Shown here: positions 18,933-28,714 of the stretch, piece by piece
Layout: the number at the start of each line of letters is the position of its first letter
Numbering within the stretch: the stretch's first letter is position 1
The notes under the pieces: model-generated
Database searches by the model: none
The model's input: the letters and a program-made list of their open reading frames with translations, nothing else
Told to the model about the DNA's origin: nothing
Translations under genes and position numbers: made by a program
Origin: Burkholderiaceae bacterium
GTDB lineage: Bacteria; Pseudomonadota; Gammaproteobacteria; Burkholderiales; Burkholderiaceae_E
Assembly: GCA_021166725.1 (NCBI GenBank)
Contig: JAJPES010000063.1
Coordinates: 1 to 64,000, forward strand
Reading direction: 5' to 3'
Length of the DNA stretch: 64,000 nt

Positions 18933-19475
18933 ATGCTCCATCCCGACTACCGCTTCTGTCCGCGCTGCGCGCAGCCGCTTGCCGCCGAAACACTCGGCGG
19001 TCGCGAGCGCAGCACGTGCCGCGGTTGCGGCTTCACTCACTGGAACAATCCGGCGCCGGTCGTCGCCGGTCTCGTGCAGGTCGGCGACGAGATCCTGCTC
19101 GCGCGCAATGCCGCCTGGCCGGCGAAGATGTTTGCGCTGATCACCGGTTTTCTCGAAGCGGGCGAGACGCCCGAAGAGGGCATCCGCCGCGAGATCAAGG
19201 AGGAGACCGACCTCGAAGTGCAGAGCGCCACGCTGATCGGCGTCTACGACTTCGTGCGCAAGAACGAGGTGATCATCGCCTATCACGCGATCGCGCGCGG
19301 CACCGTCACGCTGTCCGAAGAGCTCGTCGAATACCGGATGGTGGCGCCCGAGCGGTTGAAACCCTGGCGCGCGGGAACGGGGCTGGCGGTCGCCGACTGG
19401 ATGCGCGCGCGCGGGTTGCCGTTCGAGTTCGTCGATCTTCCCGTTCGCAAGCGCGACGAGGAAGCCGGAAGCTGA
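18933..19475 (+). CDS. Nudix hydrolase with N-terminal zinc ribbon
   Basis: A 180-residue protein. A zinc ribbon with cysteines at 9, 12, 29 and 32 precedes the Nudix fold, as in NADH pyrophosphatases (NudC), but it is shorter than NudC because the N-terminal domain is absent. The Nudix box is residues 72-94 (GFLEAGETPEEG followed by REIKEET), with aspartate where the consensus has the last glycine. Such enzymes hydrolyse nucleoside diphosphate-X compounds; the substrate is not evident. The gene stands 28 bases after the dispersed repeat and reads with tusA. Confidence 0.85.
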   Translation: MLHPDYRFCPRCAQPLAAETLGGRERSTCRGCGFTHWNNPAPVVAGLVQVGDEILLARNAAWPAKMFALITGFLEAGETPEEGIRREIKEETDLEVQSATLIGVYDFVRKNEVIIAYHAIARGTVTLSEELVEYRMVAPERLKPWRAGTGLAVADWMRARGLPFEFVDLPVRKRDEEAGS

Positions 19476-19608
19476 TCCGGGCGCGCAGGGCCGGGAATCT
19501 CCGCGAGCCGGGAATCGCGGTGAGCCGGCGCACGGCATCGTCAGCCTGAACCGCCTCCGTGCGCGCTGCTAGACTCCGGGCATTCCCTTCCGATTTCCCG
19601 AGAGAGCA

Positions 19609-19851
19609 ATGACCGAGAACGACGTGCACTTCGATCGTGAAGTCGATGCGCGCGGCCTGAACTGCCCGCTGCCGATCCTGCGTGCGAAGAAGGCGCTGAC
19701 CGACCTGCCCAGCGGGCAGGTGCTCAAGGTCATGTCGACCGACCCGGGTTCGAAGCGCGACTTCGAAGCGTTTACCCGCCAGACCGGGCACGAGCTCGTG
19801 CGCACCGACGTCGGCGAGCGGGAGTGGACGTTCTATCTGAAGCGTCGCTGA
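19609..19851 (+). CDS. tusA: Sulfurtransferase TusA family protein
   Basis: An 80-residue single-domain protein with the active-site motif CPLP at residues 19-22 (ARGLNCPLPILRAKKAL). TusA passes persulfide sulfur from cysteine desulfurase to tRNA thiolation, molybdenum cofactor synthesis and other routes. Length and the central STDPGSKRDFEAF strand-helix fit the family. GAGAG precedes the ATG at 19609. It converges on valS, leaving 58 bases without a clear terminator. Confidence 0.9.
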   Translation: MTENDVHFDREVDARGLNCPLPILRAKKALTDLPSGQVLKVMSTDPGSKRDFEAFTRQTGHELVRTDVGEREWTFYLKRR

Positions 19852-19909
19852 GCCGACGGAGCAGCCGGCCCCATCACCGTCGCATTCGTGCGACGCGCTG
19901 CACAGGCAC

Positions 19910-22900
19910 CTACCCCAGCCGCGCGCGTTGCTCGTTCACCCGTTCGCGCGTAGCGCCGAACGACGCCAGCCTCGCGCGCTCCTGCTCGACCACCGCCGCG
20001 GGCGCTCGATCGACGAAGCTCGCGTTGGCGAGTTTCGCCTGCGCCTTGCCGATCTCCGCGTCCAGCCGCGCGAGCTCCTTGTCCAGCCGCTGCCGCTCGG
20101 CGTCGATGTCCACTTCGATCGCGAGCATCAGGCGCGTTTCACCGACCACCTGCACCGGCGCGATCGACCCCTCGGGCAGTCGATCGACGATGCGAACTTC
20201 TTCCAGGCGCGCGAGCGCGCGCAGGTAGGGCGCGAACGCGGCGAGCCGTTGCGCGTCGCCGACGGCGACCAGCGGCAGCTTCTGCGCGGGCGAAACGCCC
20301 ATCTCCGCGCGCAACGCGCGGCAGGCTTCGATGATCGCTTCGAGCTCGGCGACCCACGCTTCGGCGCGCTCGTCGATGCGCGACTCGTTCGCTTGCGGGA
20401 AGCGTTGCGTCATGATCGAGTAGCGGCGCTCGGCGATCGCCCGTTGCAGGTCGTCGCCCGACAGCGACTGCTCGCCGCGCTCGCCGTAGCGCATTGCCAG
20501 CGGAGCAACCTTCTGCCACAGCGCCTCGGTGACGAAGGGGATGACCGGGTGCGCCAGCCGCAGCACCGCCTCGAGCACGCGCAGCAGCGTGCGCCGCGTG
20601 GCGCGCGCGCTCGCTTCGTCGTCGCCCTGCAGTTGCACCTTCGCCAGCTCGAGGTACCAGTCGCAGTATTCGTTCCAGACGAACTCGTAGATCGCCCGCG
20701 CGGCGAGGTCGAAGCGGTAGTCGCCGAAATGGCGCTCGACCTGCGCCTCGGTGCGCTGCAGCCGAGAGACGATCCAGTGCTCGAGCGTGCCGAAGTGCAG
20801 GTAGCCGCCCGGGCCGCACTGCTCGGCCGTGTGCGGTGCGAAGCCGTTGTCGCGCCCCTCGCAGTGCATCAGCACGAAGCGGGTGGCATTCCACAGCTTG
20901 TTGCAGAAGTTTCGGTAGCCCTCGCAGCGGCTCAGGTCGAAGTTGATGTTGCGCCCCGGTCCGGCGAGCGAGGCGAAGGTGAAGCGCAGCGCGTCGGCGC
21001 CGAAGGCGGGGATGCCCTTCGGGTATTCGTGGCGCGTGCGCTTCTCGATCGACGCGGCCTGCTTCGGATTCATCAGTCCCCGGGTGCGCTTGGCCACCAG
21101 TGCGTCGAGCGCGATGCCGTCGATCAGGTCGATCGGATCGAGCGTGTTGCCCTTGCTCTTCGACATCTTCTGGCCTTCGGCGTCGCGCACGAGCGCGTGC
21201 ACGTAGACGTCGCGGAAAGGCACTTCGCCGGTGAACGCGAGCGTCATCATGACCATGCGTGCCACCCAGAAGAAGATGATGTCGAAGCCGGTGACGAGCA
21301 CCGACGAAGGCAGGTAGCGCGCGAGCGCCGGCAGCAGGTTCGGCTGTCCGTCGCGGAAAGGCTCGTTCGGGTCGGCCAGCGTGGAGAAGGGAACCAGCGC
21401 CGACGAGAACCAGGTGTCGAGGACGTCGACGTCCTGCACCAGCGCCCCGTTCCAGCCGGCCGCGCGCGCCTTCGTGCGCGCCTCGTCTTCGTTGCGAGCG
21501 ACGAACACGCTGCCGTCGTGCAGCGGCGCACCGTCGTCGTCGGCCTTGTACCAGGCCGGGATGCGGTGCCCCCACCAGAGCTGGCGCGAGATGCACCAGT
21601 CCTGGATGTTGGTCAGCCAGTGATCGTAGGTGGCTTTCCAGCTCTCGGGCACGAAGCGGATGCGCCCGTCGGCGACCGCCTCGAGCGAGCGCTGCGCGAT
21701 GCTGCCGCCGGCGAGCATGGAGTCGGCCGGGGCGGGCTTGCTCATCGCGACGAACCACTGGTCGGTGAGCATCGGCTCGATGACGGAGTTCGTGCGATCG
21801 CCGCGCGGCACCATCATCCTGTGCGCACGCACCGATTCGAGCAGGCCGAGCGATTCGAGGTCGGCGACGATCATCCGGCGCGCATCGAAGCGCCCGTGTC
21901 CGCGATAGCGGGGCGACGCGCTCTCGTTGATGCGGCCGTCGAGCGTGAGCACGCCGATCATCGGCAGCTGGTGGCGCTGTCCGACCGCGTAGTCGTTGAA
22001 ATCGTGCGCGGGCGTCACCTTGACCGCGCCGGTGCCGAATTCGCGATCGACGTAGGCGTCGGCGATGATCGGGATCTGGCGCCATCCCCGCTCGGCGCCG
22101 CGTGCGACGAGGGCCGGCAGCGGCAGCGACGCGGCGTCGAAGGCGGGCTCGTCACCGAGCCCCGACAGCGGCAGCAGCACCGTCTTGCCGACCAGCGCCG
22201 CGTAGCGCTCGTCCTCGGGATGCACCATCACGGCGGTGTCGCCGAGCATCGTTTCCGGCCGCGTGGTCGCCACCGTGATCGATCCGCTGCCGTCGGCGAG
22301 CGGGTAGCGGATGTGCCAGAGCTGGCCCTCTTCCTCCTCGCTGACGACCTCGAGATCGGACACTGCGGTCAGGAGTTCCGGATCCCAGTTCACCAGCCGC
22401 TTGCCGCGATAGATGAGTCCCTGTTCGTGCAGTCGCACGAACACTTCGCGCACGACGGCCGACAGCTTCGGATCCATCGTGAAGTACTCGAGCGACCAGT
22501 CGGTGGAGGCGCCCATGCGCCGCATCTGGCGCGTGATCGTCGAGCCGGATTCCTCCTTCCACGCCCAGACGCGCTCGACGAACCTGTCGCGGCCGAGATC
22601 GTGCCGCGTGACGCGCTGCGCATCGAGCTGGCGCTCGACGACGATCTGCGTGGCGATGCCGGCGTGGTCGGTGCCGGGCAACCACAGCGTGTTGTCGCCG
22701 CGCATCCGGTGATAGCGCGTGAGCGCATCCATCACGGTCTGGTTGAACGCGTGCCCCATGTGCAGCGTGCCGGTGACGTTGGGCGGCGGCAGCTGGATCG
22801 AGAACGATGGCGCGCCTTCGGCGTCGCCGGCAGCGAAGTAGCCGCGCGACTCCCACAGCGGATACCAGAACGATTCGATGTCGGCGGGCTCGAAGCTCTT

Positions 22901-22996
22901 GGCCAGCTCGTTCGGGGTGTCGTGCGCAGCGGCGGATTCGCCGGCGGCGTCGGCGACGGGAGCGGTCGAGCGGTCCTGTGGGTGGGAAGTGTTCAT
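19910..22996 (-). CDS. valS: Valyl-tRNA synthetase
   Basis: A 1028-residue class I synthetase. The HIGH motif appears as HMGH at residues 79-82 and the KMSKS loop as KMSKS near 608, followed by [13 protein letters not shown]. The editing (CP1) domain, the anticodon-binding domain and the C-terminal coiled coil ([20 protein letters not shown]) are all present. The first 30 residues are a variable extension. ATG at 22996 gives the usual length. The gene is followed by the convergent tusA and preceded, in the same direction, by the broken PIN-toxin gene. Confidence 0.97.
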   Translation of the reverse strand: MNTSHPQDRSTAPVADAAGESAAAHDTPNELAKSFEPADIESFWYPLWESRGYFAAGDAEGAPSFSIQLPPPNVTGTLHMGHAFNQTVMDALTRYHRMRGDNTLWLPGTDHAGIATQIVVERQLDAQRVTRHDLGRDRFVERVWAWKEESGSTITRQMRRMGASTDWSLEYFTMDPKLSAVVREVFVRLHEQGLIYRGKRLVNWDPELLTAVSDLEVVSEEEEGQLWHIRYPLADGSGSITVATTRPETMLGDTAVMVHPEDERYAALVGKTVLLPLSGLGDEPAFDAASLPLPALVARGAERGWRQIPIIADAYVDREFGTGAVKVTPAHDFNDYAVGQRHQLPMIGVLTLDGRINESASPRYRGHGRFDARRMIVADLESLGLLESVRAHRMMVPRGDRTNSVIEPMLTDQWFVAMSKPAPADSMLAGGSIAQRSLEAVADGRIRFVPESWKATYDHWLTNIQDWCISRQLWWGHRIPAWYKADDDGAPLHDGSVFVARNEDEARTKARAAGWNGALVQDVDVLDTWFSSALVPFSTLADPNEPFRDGQPNLLPALARYLPSSVLVTGFDIIFFWVARMVMMTLAFTGEVPFRDVYVHALVRDAEGQKMSKSKGNTLDPIDLIDGIALDALVAKRTRGLMNPKQAASIEKRTRHEYPKGIPAFGADALRFTFASLAGPGRNINFDLSRCEGYRNFCNKLWNATRFVLMHCEGRDNGFAPHTAEQCGPGGYLHFGTLEHWIVSRLQRTEAQVERHFGDYRFDLAARAIYEFVWNEYCDWYLELAKVQLQGDDEASARATRRTLLRVLEAVLRLAHPVIPFVTEALWQKVAPLAMRYGERGEQSLSGDDLQRAIAERRYSIMTQRFPQANESRIDERAEAWVAELEAIIEACRALRAEMGVSPAQKLPLVAVGDAQRLAAFAPYLRALARLEEVRIVDRLPEGSIAPVQVVGETRLMLAIEVDIDAERQRLDKELARLDAEIGKAQAKLANASFVDRAPAAVVEQERARLASFGATRERVNEQRARLG

Positions 22997-23023
22997 CGCG
23001 TGGAGGAGCGGGCGGCAGTGCTG

Positions 23024-23493
23024 TCAGACCTGCCCGAGGTCGAGCGACTCGGGATCGGGAGCGCCGGGCGCGAAGGGGTCCATGATTCGCAACACGCCAT
23101 CGACGACGAGCCCATCGTGCAGATCTTCGGACAGGAGGATCGTACACTCGCACCGACGACCGGCCGCGACGATGAGCGCGTCCCACCAGGCGAAGCGATA
23201 GCGATCGGACAGGCGCCAGGCTGTCTCGAACAGCATGCCGTCCCACGGGACACGGATTCCATGCCTGCAGCGCGACGACGTCGGCGCGTGCCCGCGCGGA
23301 CACCGCTGGCGAGCTTTTTCGGATGGGTTGCTACCGAATGGAACTCGCTCGAGACCTGCCATGAAAGGCGTGCGGCACGGCGCTCTGCCAGGATTTCGAG
23401 CCAACGCTGGGCGATCGTCTGCTTCGCCGGTTCGCGAAGGTCTCTTGCGTAGGCGAGGACGTTGGTGTCGACGAAGACGAACGAGCGGCTCAC
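23024..23493 (-). pseudogene. Frameshifted PIN-domain toxin (VapC-like)
   Basis: A GTG start at 23493 opens a typical PIN protein: MSRSFVFVDTNVLAYARD, with the first catalytic aspartate in VDTN, through SVATHPKKLA. Near 23310 the frame breaks; the continuation ARARADVVALQAWNPCPV is in the next frame. Near 23250 it breaks again, and the last part, LFETAWRLSDRYRFAWWDALIVAAG...LSEDLHDGL, with the C-terminal acidic residues, lies in the third frame and ends at 23024. Each shift fits one extra G. The ribonuclease therefore cannot be made intact. The gene overlaps its antitoxin by four bases (GTGA), as in a working vapBC pair. Confidence 0.85.
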
Positions 23494-23737
23494 CGGCCTC
23501 TCTCGTGCAACTCGTCACGCGTCGGCCAGCGTCGCGTATCGTCGCGAACCTGCTGGCGGAGATAGGGGCGGTGCGAGAAGAAGTCGTGCATCGCGCGCTC
23601 GTATTCGTCGTCCTTGCCCGGCTTTTCCGCGAGAACCGCACCGACGTAGCGGGAAACGCTCATCCCTCGCCGTGCCGCCTCGATGCGGGCGCGCCGCAGT
23701 GTGTCTTCGTCTGTATGTGGATAGTGAGATTCGGCAT
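23490..23737 (-). pseudogene. Frameshifted CopG/RHH-type antitoxin of the PIN toxin
   Basis: ATG 23737 starts MPNLTIHI, but reading on in that frame soon hits a stop. From the eighth codon the sense frame is shifted: DEDTLRRARIEAARRGMSVSRYVGAVLAEK, a clear ribbon-helix-helix antitoxin, then a toxin-neutralising tail RWPTRDELHERGR ending at 23490. A single missing base (or two extra) near 23715 explains it. The in-frame part has no upstream start of its own. With the toxin damage it makes a decayed toxin-antitoxin locus. Confidence 0.7.
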
Positions 23738-23758
23738 ATCACGCGGTCGTCTCCGGAG

Positions 23759-24172
23759 TCACCCGCGCCCGCGCTCTCCCATGATCTCGTCGTGCACGCG
23801 CGTCAGCTCGTCGGTGACGGCGCGCGCGACCAGGTCGCGCACGAGTTGCGCGAGCGTCATCCGCAGTTCCGCGGCGAGCGACTCGGTGGCGCGCGAGATC
23901 ACGGCTTCGAGTCCCGCCTGCATCTCGTCGTCGATCAGCGCCTCGGAGCGCCCGAGCAGGCGCTCGAGCACGTTTTCCTGCACGCGCAGCGCCAGGTGCG
24001 CCCAGTCGACGTCGGCGAGCGCCTGCGGCAGTTCGGCCGCGTCGTAGCGGGGAAGTTCGACGACTTCGGTGAGCATCGGGATCGCCTCGTCGCCCGGATC
24101 GGCTCTCGTTTCGGCGTCCGACGCATGGCGCAATTGCGCGACCAGGCGTTGCAGTTCGTCGTCGCTGTCCAT
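23759..24172 (-). CDS. Hypothetical protein, possibly DUF2486-like
   Basis: A 137-residue acidic protein, MDSDDELQRLVAQLRHA at the start, then a short conserved-looking stretch IPMLTEVVELPRYD, then a long predicted helix with regular hydrophobic spacing (LALRVQENVLERLL, LAAELRMTLAQLVRDLVARAV). I believe this matches the short proteins found next to holC in Burkholderiales (DUF2486-type), but I am not certain. It begins eight bases after the end of holC on the same strand, so they are one operon. No function is known. Confidence 0.65.
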   Translation of the reverse strand: MDSDDELQRLVAQLRHASDAETRADPGDEAIPMLTEVVELPRYDAAELPQALADVDWAHLALRVQENVLERLLGRSEALIDDEMQAGLEAVISRATESLAAELRMTLAQLVRDLVARAVTDELTRVHDEIMGERGRG

Positions 24173-24180
24173 CGCTTCGT

Positions 24181-24609
24181 TCAGCCGGAAGTGCCGCCCA
24201 CGTCGTGCCGCGTCATCGGATAGCCGCGATCGCGATAGAAGCGCCAGCGCTCGCGCGCCGCGATGCGGTCGTCCTCGTCGGTGCCGACGATCTCGATGAG
24301 CCGCTCGAAGCGCGCGAACATCGGCGGCGTGATTTGTCCGAGGTTCACGAGAACGTCGTGTGCATGGGTGTCGGCGGACTCGTGCGCGAGCAGGATCGGC
24401 GTCTGCGCCGCAAGCGCACTGCCGGCGCGCACGTGCGGGACGAAGTCGGTGGGCGGGTCGCTCCACAACAGGCGATCGAAGGCGTCGAGACGGGCTTCGT
24501 CGTCGCACCAGACGAGCACCGGGTGCTTCGCGCGATACGCCTTGCGCACCAGTCGGCAGCCGTAGGCGATCTTGTCGGGCGCGTTGAAGTGGAAATCGAC
24601 TCGCGTCAT
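24181..24609 (-). CDS. holC: DNA polymerase III chi subunit
   Basis: A 142-residue protein: MTRVDFHFNAPDKIAYGCRLVRKAYRAKHPVLVWC, then LDAFDRLLWSDPPTDFVPHV and PILLAHES, all typical of HolC. Chi joins the clamp loader to single-stranded DNA-binding protein at the replication fork. Length is normal. It lies between leucyl aminopeptidase and a small hypothetical gene; pepA-holC-valS order is a common proteobacterial arrangement, here interrupted by the decayed toxin-antitoxin pair. Confidence 0.95.
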   Translation of the reverse strand: MTRVDFHFNAPDKIAYGCRLVRKAYRAKHPVLVWCDDEARLDAFDRLLWSDPPTDFVPHVRAGSALAAQTPILLAHESADTHAHDVLVNLGQITPPMFARFERLIEIVGTDEDDRIAARERWRFYRDRGYPMTRHDVGGTSG

Positions 24610-24679
24610 GCTCCAGCGCTGCGCGGGTGGGAGGCGTGCGCGCAGGCGCGGGAGGCGCGTGCGCAGGCGCGCGGCGCCG

Positions 24680-26164
24680 TCAAGCCGCCCCCGACCGCGC
24701 GAGCACGAAGCGCGTGAGCAGCGGCACCGGCCGCCCGCTCGCGCCCTTGTTCGTGCCCGAGCGCCACGCCGTGCCGGCGATGTCGAGATGCGCCCAGGTG
24801 TAGTCCTTCGTGAAGCGCGACAGAAAGCAGGCAGCGGTGACCGAGCCGGCCGGTCGCCCTCCGATGTTGGCGACGTCCGCGAAAGGCGACTTCAACTGCT
24901 CCTGGTACGCGTCGTCGAGCGGCATCCGCCAGCAGGTGTCGGCCACTTCGCGCCCCGCCGCCTGCAATTCGCCGGCGAGTTCGTCGTTCGGCGAGAAAAG
25001 GCCGGAGTGGTGGTGTCCGAGCGCGATGACGCAGGCGCCGGTGAGGTTGGCGACATCGACGACGGCGGCCGGCGAGAAGCGCTTCGCGTATTCGAGCGCA
25101 TCGCACAGGATCAGCCGCCCCTCGGCGTCGGTATTGAGGATTTCCACCGTCTTCCCCGACATCGTCGTGACGATGTCGCCCGGCCTGGTGGCGCGCCCGC
25201 CAGGCATGTTTTCGGTGGTGGGCACGACGACAACGAGGTTCACCTTCGCCTTGGCTTCGGCGACGGCGCGCATCGTGCCCAGCACCGAAGCCGCGCCGCA
25301 CATGTCGAACTTCATCTCGTCCATCTCGGGCGCGGGCTTCAGCGAGATGCCGCCGGTGTCGAAGGTGATGCCCTTGCCGACGAGGACGATGGGCGCCTGC
25401 TTCGCGCCCGCCCCCTGGTAGCGCAGCACGATCAGCTTGGGCGGCTGCGCGGAACCGCGGGCGACCGCGAGCAGCGCGCCCATCTTGAGCGCCTGCATCT
25501 GCTTCTCGTCGAGCACTTCGCACTTCAGGCCGAACTCGCGGGCGAGCTTGCGCGCGGTGTCGGCGAGATAGGTGGGCGTGCACACGTTCGCCGGCAGGTT
25601 GCCGAGGTCTTTCGCGAGGTCCATGCCGTTGGCGATCGCGCTCGCGCGATCGATCTCGCGCCCGGCCGCAGCGGCGTCGGCGCGCTCGAGCGCGAGCGCG
25701 ACGCGCTTCGGCCGCGGCGGCTTCGGGTCGGGCTCGCTCTTCATCTGCTCGAAGCGGTAGGCGATGTCTCGCCCCGCGAGCGCCTGCACGCGCACTTTCC
25801 AGGCAAGATCGCGCCCGGCCACCGGGACATCGTGCAGCAGCGAAAGCGCGTCGTCGGCGGAGAACGAGCCGGCCGCCTTGTACGCGGCGCGAACGGTGTC
25901 GATGTACGACTTCTCGTTCGCCTCCTTGTCCTTGCCGAACGAAGCGAGCACGACGCGCGCGATCGAACCGTCGAGGTGCGTGGACAGCGTCGCCGCCGCT
26001 TTCTTCCCGAGGTCGCCGGACGCGAGCAGGCGCGAGAGACGGCCGCCGTTGGCTTCGTCGATGGCCTGCGCGGCGCTGCCGCACAGCCTGCCGCCGAGAA
26101 CCGGAACGAGCGCGACGCCGGCGCGTGCTCGTGCGGCGGCGGAAGTCGTTGTGCTAAATTTCAT
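24680..26164 (-). CDS. pepA: Leucyl aminopeptidase (M17 family)
   Basis: A 494-residue cytosolic two-metal aminopeptidase. The C-terminal catalytic domain holds [16 protein letters not shown] (metal-binding lysine and aspartate), the M17 signature NTDAEGRL near residues 343-350, and [19 protein letters not shown]. In Escherichia coli this protein also binds DNA in recombination and regulation. ATG 26164 is chosen because the upstream frame overlaps the divergent lptF region. The intergenic stretch to lptF is only 52 bases and must contain both promoters. Confidence 0.96.
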   Translation of the reverse strand: MKFSTTTSAAARARAGVALVPVLGGRLCGSAAQAIDEANGGRLSRLLASGDLGKKAAATLSTHLDGSIARVVLASFGKDKEANEKSYIDTVRAAYKAAGSFSADDALSLLHDVPVAGRDLAWKVRVQALAGRDIAYRFEQMKSEPDPKPPRPKRVALALERADAAAAGREIDRASAIANGMDLAKDLGNLPANVCTPTYLADTARKLAREFGLKCEVLDEKQMQALKMGALLAVARGSAQPPKLIVLRYQGAGAKQAPIVLVGKGITFDTGGISLKPAPEMDEMKFDMCGAASVLGTMRAVAEAKAKVNLVVVVPTTENMPGGRATRPGDIVTTMSGKTVEILNTDAEGRLILCDALEYAKRFSPAAVVDVANLTGACVIALGHHHSGLFSPNDELAGELQAAGREVADTCWRMPLDDAYQEQLKSPFADVANIGGRPAGSVTAACFLSRFTKDYTWAHLDIAGTAWRSGTNKGASGRPVPLLTRFVLARSGAA

Positions 26165-26216
26165 CGCTTGTTTTTCTCGAGAGTCGACCGGCGGATTATA
26201 CGAGGGTCGTCCCGCG

Positions 26217-27311
26217 ATGCTCTTCGAAAAGGCACTGCGACGAGACCTGCTCAATCTCGCCGGAGTCGTGTTCGCCGCGCTGTTCGTCATCATGCTGACG
26301 ACGTCGCTGATCCGCTTCCTCGGTCGCGCAGCGAGCGATCGCGTCGACACCGCCAGCGTCCTGCCGCTGATCGCGTTCAATTCGATCAACGTACTGCCGG
26401 TGCTGCTCGTGCTCACCGTGTACGTGGCCGTGTTGATGTCGCTCACGCGCGCGTTCCGCGACTCCGAGATGGTGATCTGGTTCGCCAGCGGAATGAGCCT
26501 CACCGCCTGGATACGGCCCGTGCTCGGCGTGGCGGTGCCCATCGCGCTGCTCGTCGCGCTCGTCGCGTTCATCGTCGCACCCTGGGCGAACCGCCAGGCG
26601 AACGAATACCAGCAGCGCTTCGCGCAGCGCGAGGATGTCTCGCAGGTGGCCGCCGGGCGTTTTCGCGAATCGGTCTCCGCCAACCGCGTGTTCTTCGTCG
26701 AGTCGCTGAACGACGCGCAGACCGAGGTGCGCAACGTCTTCGTCACGCAGTCGCGCGGCGACGCGCTCAGCGTCGTCGTGTCGCGCAGCGGCAGCATCGA
26801 GAATCGGCCCGACGGCAGCCGCTTCCTCGTGCTCGAGGACGGTCGCCGCTACGACGGCACGCGCGGTCGCGCCGATTTCCGGCTGATGGAATTCGGCCGC
26901 TACGGTCTGCGACTCGAACCGCGCGACACGGTCGTCGCCGAGGACCGCGCAAAGTTCAAGTCGACGCGCGAACTGGTCGCCGATCCGTCGCCGCGCAACC
27001 TGGGCGAGCTCGCCTGGCGCATCAGCCTGCCGGTATCGGCCGTGCTGATGGCGCTGCTGGCGATTCCGCTGTCGGCGATGAATCCGCGCGCCGGGCGCTC
27101 GGTGAACCTGCTGGCGGCACTGCTGATCTACCTCGTCTACAGCAACCTGATCACCGTGGTGCAGTCGCGCATCGGACAGGGACGCGCCTCGTTCGCCTTC
27201 GGCGTGTGGCCGCTGCACCTGGCGATGCTGCTGCTCATTGCCTGGCTGTTCCACCGGCGCACGACACTGCCTCGGCGCTGGTTCGCGCGCTGGCGCGCCG
27301 CGCGCGCATGA
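26217..27311 (+). CDS. lptF: LPS export permease LptF
   Basis: A 364-residue inner-membrane permease of the LptBFG complex, which extracts lipopolysaccharide from the inner membrane. Three membrane segments near the N-terminus ([20 protein letters not shown] and onward), a periplasmic beta-jellyroll (about residues 125-265), and three C-terminal segments ([21 protein letters not shown] and onward). [12 protein letters not shown] is the usual start. It is divergent from pepA, the standard arrangement, and is followed 34 bases later by lptG. LptB and LptC are not in the window. Confidence 0.95.
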   Translation: MLFEKALRRDLLNLAGVVFAALFVIMLTTSLIRFLGRAASDRVDTASVLPLIAFNSINVLPVLLVLTVYVAVLMSLTRAFRDSEMVIWFASGMSLTAWIRPVLGVAVPIALLVALVAFIVAPWANRQANEYQQRFAQREDVSQVAAGRFRESVSANRVFFVESLNDAQTEVRNVFVTQSRGDALSVVVSRSGSIENRPDGSRFLVLEDGRRYDGTRGRADFRLMEFGRYGLRLEPRDTVVAEDRAKFKSTRELVADPSPRNLGELAWRISLPVSAVLMALLAIPLSAMNPRAGRSVNLLAALLIYLVYSNLITVVQSRIGQGRASFAFGVWPLHLAMLLLIAWLFHRRTTLPRRWFARWRAARA

Positions 27312-27345
27312 TCGGAGGAACGCGTCCGTCACGAAGGCGTGGCCG

Positions 27346-28479
27346 ATGAGAGTGCTGCGCCGGTATCTCGGCACGCAGATCGGCGCCGCCGTCGCCTTCG
27401 TGCTGTTCGGCTTCCTCGCGCTGTTCGCGTTCTTCGACTTCATCAACGAACTCGACGACGTGGGCCGCGCCGGCTACCGGCTGCAGCACGCCGTCGCCTT
27501 CGTGCTGCTCGGCCTGCCGGCGCACATCTACGAGCTGATGCCGATCGCGGCGCTGATCGGCGCGATCTATGCGCTCGCGCAGTTCGCATCGAATTCCGAG
27601 TTCACGGCGATGCGCGCGGCCGGTCTCGGCCGACGGCAGGCGCTGTCCACCGTCGCCGGCATCGGCCTCGTCTTCGCGCTGCTCACCGCGCTGGTCGGCG
27701 AAGGGTTGGCGCCTCCCGCCGAGCGCCTCGCGCAGAAGCTGCGGTTGACGGCGATAGGCGCATCCGCCGGCGGACAGTTCCGTTCCGGGCTGTGGCTGAA
27801 GGACTCGGTGCGCAACCAGGCCGGCGAGGTCGAGCGGCTTCGCTTCGTGAACATCGGCGAGCTGATGCCGGACGGAACGCTTCGCGAAGTGCGGGTTTTC
27901 GAGTTCGATCCGCAGATGCGGCTCTCGGAACTCGTCGAGGCGCGCTCGGCGCACTACGCGCCGCCCGACGCCTGGTTGCTCGAGGACGTCGATGCGACCC
28001 GGTTCGACGAGGTGACGCTCGCCGGCGATGCGCCGCTGGTGCGCACCAGGCAGACGCACGAGGCGCAGCGCCTTTGGCGCAGCGAACTCACGCCGGCGCT
28101 GCTCGGCGTGCTGCTCGTGCAGCCCGACCGCATGTCGGCACTCGCGCTGTATCGCTATGTGCGCCACCTCGAGGAGAACCGGCAGAACGCCGCCCAGTAC
28201 GAGATCGCGTTGTGGAAGAAGGTCGTCTATCCGCTCGCCGTCGTCGTGATGATGGCGCTCGCGCTGCCGTTCGGATACCTGCAGGCGCGCGCCGGGGGCA
28301 TCGGGTACAAGGTCTTCGCCGGCGTGATGCTCGGCATCGCATTCCACTTCCTGAACGGGCTGTTCTCGCACCTGGGTCTGCTCAACACCTGGCCGCCGCT
28401 CGTTTCGGTGAGCATTCCGAGCATCGCTGCGTTCGTGCTCGCGCTGGGCATGCTCGCGTGGGTCGATCGTGCAAGGTGA
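27346..28479 (+). CDS. lptG: LPS export permease LptG
   Basis: A 377-residue partner of LptF with the same layout: membrane segments in the first 120 residues (LFGFLALFAFFDFINELDDVG), a periplasmic domain, then three C-terminal segments (YPLAVVVMMALALPFGYLQ and onward). MRVLRRYLGTQIG at ATG 27346 is the normal start, although the frame is open further upstream inside lptF. A purine-rich GGAGGAACG lies about 25 bases upstream and may help initiation. Confidence 0.95.
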   Translation: MRVLRRYLGTQIGAAVAFVLFGFLALFAFFDFINELDDVGRAGYRLQHAVAFVLLGLPAHIYELMPIAALIGAIYALAQFASNSEFTAMRAAGLGRRQALSTVAGIGLVFALLTALVGEGLAPPAERLAQKLRLTAIGASAGGQFRSGLWLKDSVRNQAGEVERLRFVNIGELMPDGTLREVRVFEFDPQMRLSELVEARSAHYAPPDAWLLEDVDATRFDEVTLAGDAPLVRTRQTHEAQRLWRSELTPALLGVLLVQPDRMSALALYRYVRHLEENRQNAAQYEIALWKKVVYPLAVVVMMALALPFGYLQARAGGIGYKVFAGVMLGIAFHFLNGLFSHLGLLNTWPPLVSVSIPSIAAFVLALGMLAWVDRAR

Positions 28480-28609
28480 GCGCCGAGTGCGCTTTCCGAG
28501 CGTTCGCGTACGCGCGAACCTCGGGAAAGCCCGCACGCGCCGCGCCGCAAAAGCCATGGACGATGGCCGGGACGTCGATTAGGATGGCCGGCATTCGAGG
28601 AGGAGGAGG

Positions 28610-28705
28610 AGGGGCAGCGAACGCTGCCGTACTGGCAGCGGTCTCTGCCGTTTCGGCGGCAGGTCCTGCCGTTTTTGGGGCGCACAGCGATGTGCGCCCC
28701 TTTTT
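28610..28705 (+). promoter_or_regulatory. Hairpin-rich leader ending in a strong terminator (attenuator-like)
   Basis: Four CTGCCGT copies at 28624-28672 create overlapping hairpins (for example GGCAG-CGGTCT-CTGCC and GGCAG-GTC-CTGCC followed by GTTTTT). They are followed by a perfect 10-base stem, GGGGCGCACA at 28677-28686 and TGTGCGCCCC at 28691-28700, then TTTTTC. The terminator ends only about ten bases before the ATG of the glycosyltransferase gene. A terminator for lptG alone would not need the alternative hairpins, so transcription attenuation or a small RNA is possible. Confidence 0.6.
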
Positions 28706-28714
28706 CTTGCGTCG

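Noticed and set aside
19928..23452. 1174-codon plus-strand open frame opposite valS
   Set aside because: It is the antisense shadow of valS in high-GC DNA, rich in R, A, H and V with no family motif.
23490..24047. Possible plus-strand genes across the toxin-antitoxin remnant
   Set aside because: The minus strand gives clear RHH and PIN signatures despite frameshifts; plus-strand frames have none.
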